DNA from: an uncultured Prevotella sp.
GTDB lineage: Bacteria; Bacteroidota; Bacteroidia; Bacteroidales; Bacteroidaceae
Direction: 5' to 3'
NCBI GenBank assembly: GCA_905196835.1
Contig: CAJJWN010000006.1
Coordinates: forward strand, 39,381-103,380
DNA: 64,000 nt
Of the stretch, positions 62,512-64,000 are shown one piece after another (positions within the stretch are counted from its first letter, which is position 1; each line of letters begins with the position of its first letter). Below the pieces are notes generated by a model. The model did not search any database. It worked only from the letters and a program-made list of their open reading frames with translations, and was not told the DNA's origin. Both the position numbers and the translations under genes were made by a program.

Positions 62512-62775
62512 GGTTATACGGTTATGGGGTTATGCGGTTATGGGGTTATACGGTTATGCGGTTATACGGTTATGCGGTTATACGGTTATGGGGTTATACG
62601 GTTATGGGGTTATACGGTTATGGGGTTATACGGTTATGGGGTTATACGGTTATGGGGTTATACGGTTATGGGGTTATACGGTTATGGGGTTATACGGTTA
62701 TGGGGTTGTACGGTTATGGGGTTGTACGGTTATGGGGTTGTACGGTTATGGGGTTGTACGGTTATGGGGTTGTGG
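62512..62775. repeat. Tandem octamer array, 33 units of GGTTRTNN
   Basis: Exactly 33 contiguous octamers from 62512 to 62775, mostly alternating GGTTATAC and GGTTATGG (a 16-bp higher-order unit), with GGTTATGC near the left end and GGTTGTAC near the right. It lies between the ABC-F start codon (62502) and that gene's probable -7 box (62845-62852), hence inside its leader. All three forward frames stay open through it because the unit contains no stop, so open frames there are not genes. Confidence 0.92.
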
Positions 62776-62844
62776 GGTTTTACCCTTTTACCTTTTTACC
62801 CTTTTACTTTTTACCTTTTTACTCTTCCCCACCTTCCCGTCGTG

Positions 62845-62852
62845 CAAAGTTA
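62845..62852 (-). promoter_or_regulatory. -7 box TAACTTTG, probable ABC-F promoter
   Basis: TAnnTTTG match on the - strand, 342 bp before the ABC-F ATG; the leader would include the whole octamer array. Confidence 0.5.
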
Positions 62853-62880
62853 CGCATTTTCCGCTTACGGGCAAAATATA

Positions 62881-62970
62881 AAGGTGAGAAGGTGAGAAAG
62901 TGAGACAAACTTTTCATGCTTTATAACATATTCTCACCGTCTCACCTTCTCACCCTCTCACCCTCGCTCA
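62881..62970. repeat. Octamer repeat, CTCACCTT family, beside the smalltalk gene
   Basis: Reverse-orientation octamers (AAGGTGAG, AAGGTGAG, AAAGTGAG) at 62881-62904 and forward ones (CTCACCGT, CTCACCTT, CTCACCCT, CTCACCCT) at about 62933-62964 flank an AT-rich loop. The following CTCA contributes the TGA stop of the smalltalk gene. Confidence 0.8.
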
Positions 62971-63060
62971 CATACATGAGCTTATGCCCAGCGTGGTGCC
63001 GATGGCCGTGAGTATCGTCACGAGCGTCTGGATGATGATTTTCCAAGTTTCCTTTTTCAT
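62968..63060 (-). CDS. Smalltalk protein (30 residues)
   Basis: It reads MKKETWKIIIQTLVTILTAI then GTTLGISSCM and stop. The MKKETWK start, one hydrophobic helix and the SSCM end are the hallmarks of the tiny Bacteroidota 'smalltalk' family. It is encoded in the same strand and just downstream of an HU-like gene, the usual context. Function is unknown; a membrane-associated or lipid-linked micropeptide is suggested by the helix and C-terminal Cys. Confidence 0.85.
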   Translation of the reverse strand: MKKETWKIIIQTLVTILTAIGTTLGISSCM

Positions 63061-63133
63061 GGCGTTTAAGGGAGCCGCTCCCGGCTCCGTTAGGTTTTAA
63101 TTGTTAATAATCAAGTTAACTACTCTCTAATCT

Positions 63134-63178
63134 CCAAGCCCCCCGCCAGTCCCTCCCCCTCGGGGGAGTTGGAGGGGG
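63134..63178. repeat. C/G-rich palindromic word, copy 3
   Basis: CTCCCCCTCGGGGGAGTTGG followed by AGGGGGCTT, between the smalltalk gene and the HU-like gene stop (63183). Nearly identical to copy 2. Confidence 0.7.
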
Positions 63179-63182
63179 CTTT

Positions 63183-63626
63183 TCACTCGGAGGCCTCCCC
63201 CTCGCCTGCGGTGCCTGCGGTGTACTCCCTGAGCTCCGTCAGGCGGCACTGCTTGCGCAGCTCGGCGTTGCTCCATGTCTTAGTGTTGCGCACGTTCAGG
63301 TGTACGTCCTTCACCAGCGCGGTGGTCCAGTCCTCGAGCGTAGGCGCGGGCCCCGACGATATGCCGACGGAGAACAGCCCCAGGTCGCCCAGGCGCACCT
63401 GCTTGCCGTCGAGCACCAGCTCCTTCAGGCACGAGAGCATGTCGGTTAGCACGCCGTGGATAACCCCGCGCGAGAAGGGCGAGTTGTGGTTCGAGATGTG
63501 CGTCACGAAGTCCTCGAACTCCACCGTGCGGTCAATCACCGCCCTTGCGTACCACTCGCCCTGGTGGTTGGAGTTGCGGCGGTTGTCCTGGTACATCTTG
63601 TACTTCAAAGTTCCCAATGTTGCCAT
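63183..63626 (-). CDS. HU-like DNA-binding protein (Bacteroidota HU-HIG type)
   Basis: The 147-residue product has the extended Bacteroidota HU-type fold: MATLGTLKYKMYQDNRR, then a helical part (VEFEDFVTHISNHNSPFSRGVIHGVLTDML region) and a beta-arm part VRLGDLGLFSVGISSG, with a disordered Gly/Glu/Ala tail. Such proteins bind DNA and are often next to smalltalk genes, as here (122 bp). Canonical HU is about 90 residues. A -7 box lies at 63733-63740. Confidence 0.88.
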   Translation of the reverse strand: MATLGTLKYKMYQDNRRNSNHQGEWYARAVIDRTVEFEDFVTHISNHNSPFSRGVIHGVLTDMLSCLKELVLDGKQVRLGDLGLFSVGISSGPAPTLEDWTTALVKDVHLNVRNTKTWSNAELRKQCRLTELREYTAGTAGEGEASE

Positions 63627-63732
63627 TTCTGTGTGTGTTTTTATGGTTTCACTTCGCAGGAATCCGTCTTTCTCACCTTCTCACTTTCTCACCCTCTCGC
63701 CTTCTCCTGCGGCCGCCCCTTTGACGGCAATG

Positions 63733-63740
63733 CAAAGATA
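63733..63740 (-). promoter_or_regulatory. -7 box TATCTTTG for the HU-like gene
   Basis: TAnnTTTG match on the - strand, 107 bp before the ATG; CTCACCTT octamers fall within the leader. Confidence 0.5.
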
Positions 63741-63798
63741 CGAAACATACGGCGGCGCGCCAAATCCGAGGACGCGCTAACGTGTTAAAATAATTAAC

Positions 63799-63846
63799 GG
63801 TTGTACGGTTGTGGGGTTGTGGGGTTGTACGGTTGTGGGGTTGTGC
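63799..63846. repeat. Octamer array, six GGTTGTNN units
   Basis: Six contiguous octamers (GGTTGTAC, GGTTGTGG, GGTTGTGG, GGTTGTAC, GGTTGTGG, GGTTGTGC), the same family as the 33-unit array at 62512-62775. Confidence 0.85.
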
Positions 63847-64000
63847 GCACCTTCTCACCCTCTCACCTTCTCACCTTTCATCACCCCTTCCTCCTCCGCT
63901 TACAATTACAAATGACAGATGACACTGGGGAGGATAGGCACCCGCCCGCAATGCGGGGAAAGAAAAGTTATATTATTATATATATAAATATATTTATATA

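Larger units (their letters stand above)
63627..64000. other. Gap at the right end
   Basis: Holds CTCACCTT-type octamers in the HU leader (63670-63705), the HU -7 box (63733-63740), a GGTTGTNN array (63799-63846), more CTCACCTT octamers (63850-63880), the word ATTACAAATGACAGATGACA (63905-63924) and a TATA-rich end (63967-64000). No gene is seen. Confidence 0.55.

Overview
The window looks like chromosomal DNA of a Bacteroidota, most likely a Prevotella-type member of the Prevotellaceae. The evidence is a SusC/RagA receptor, the rprXY kinase/regulator pair next to an EF-G2-type factor and rpsF-rpsR-rplI, a Bacteroidota HU-like protein beside a 30-residue smalltalk protein, the long PurF-like enzyme, and many promoters with the Bacteroidota -7 box TAnnTTTG. 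No tRNA, rRNA or CRISPR array was found.

Region 1 (1-19.9 kb) is an AT-rich defence island. On the + strand a tightly packed series starts with the 3' part of a type III-like adenine methyltransferase (mod), a type III-like helicase-nuclease (res) split by a -1 frame change, a 72-residue protein, a DndD-like ATPase and a DndE-HerA fusion, and then runs on into a complete qatABCD set (KAP ATPase, QatB, QueC-like, TatD-like). The mod/res plus DndD plus DndE-HerA combination, without any sulfur-insertion genes, is the most novel coding assembly here. On the - strand a damaged system follows: a metallo-beta-lactamase-fold gene cut in two by a 1,673-bp insertion sequence (7-bp target duplication) and a trypsin-like protease/STAND NTPase gene broken by one frameshift. 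An orphan Xre regulator and an ATPase remnant close the island.

Region 2 (19.9-26.4 kb) holds a susC gene that lost its C-terminus at an apparent junction near 20.0 kb and has no susD partner, then an McrBC pair lying between two copies of an 88-bp repeat.

Region 3 (26.6-64 kb) is core genome: carB, carA, purF-like, glmS and a polysaccharide export lipoprotein on the - strand; uxaC; asparaginase and rubrerythrin on the + strand; a DUF169 protein; a repeat-rich 1.2-kb gap; an outer-membrane barrel with a membrane-bound winged-helix regulator; rplI-rpsR-rpsF; rprXY; EF-G2; hemW; a phosphate-type porin; a DASS/SLC13 transporter; an M13 peptidase; an ABC-F ATPase; a smalltalk peptide; and an HU-like protein.

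The main non-coding signal is a dispersed family of 88-bp elements, each exactly four 22-nt units with one end unit in reverse orientation, seen five times, plus one differently sequenced array with the same 4 x 22 layout. Two octamer repeat families also occur: GGTTRTNN, with 33 units in the probable 5' leader of the ABC-F gene, and CTCACCTT, which runs into the stop codons of two genes. Coordinates and motifs were read by eye; family assignments were not checked by database search.
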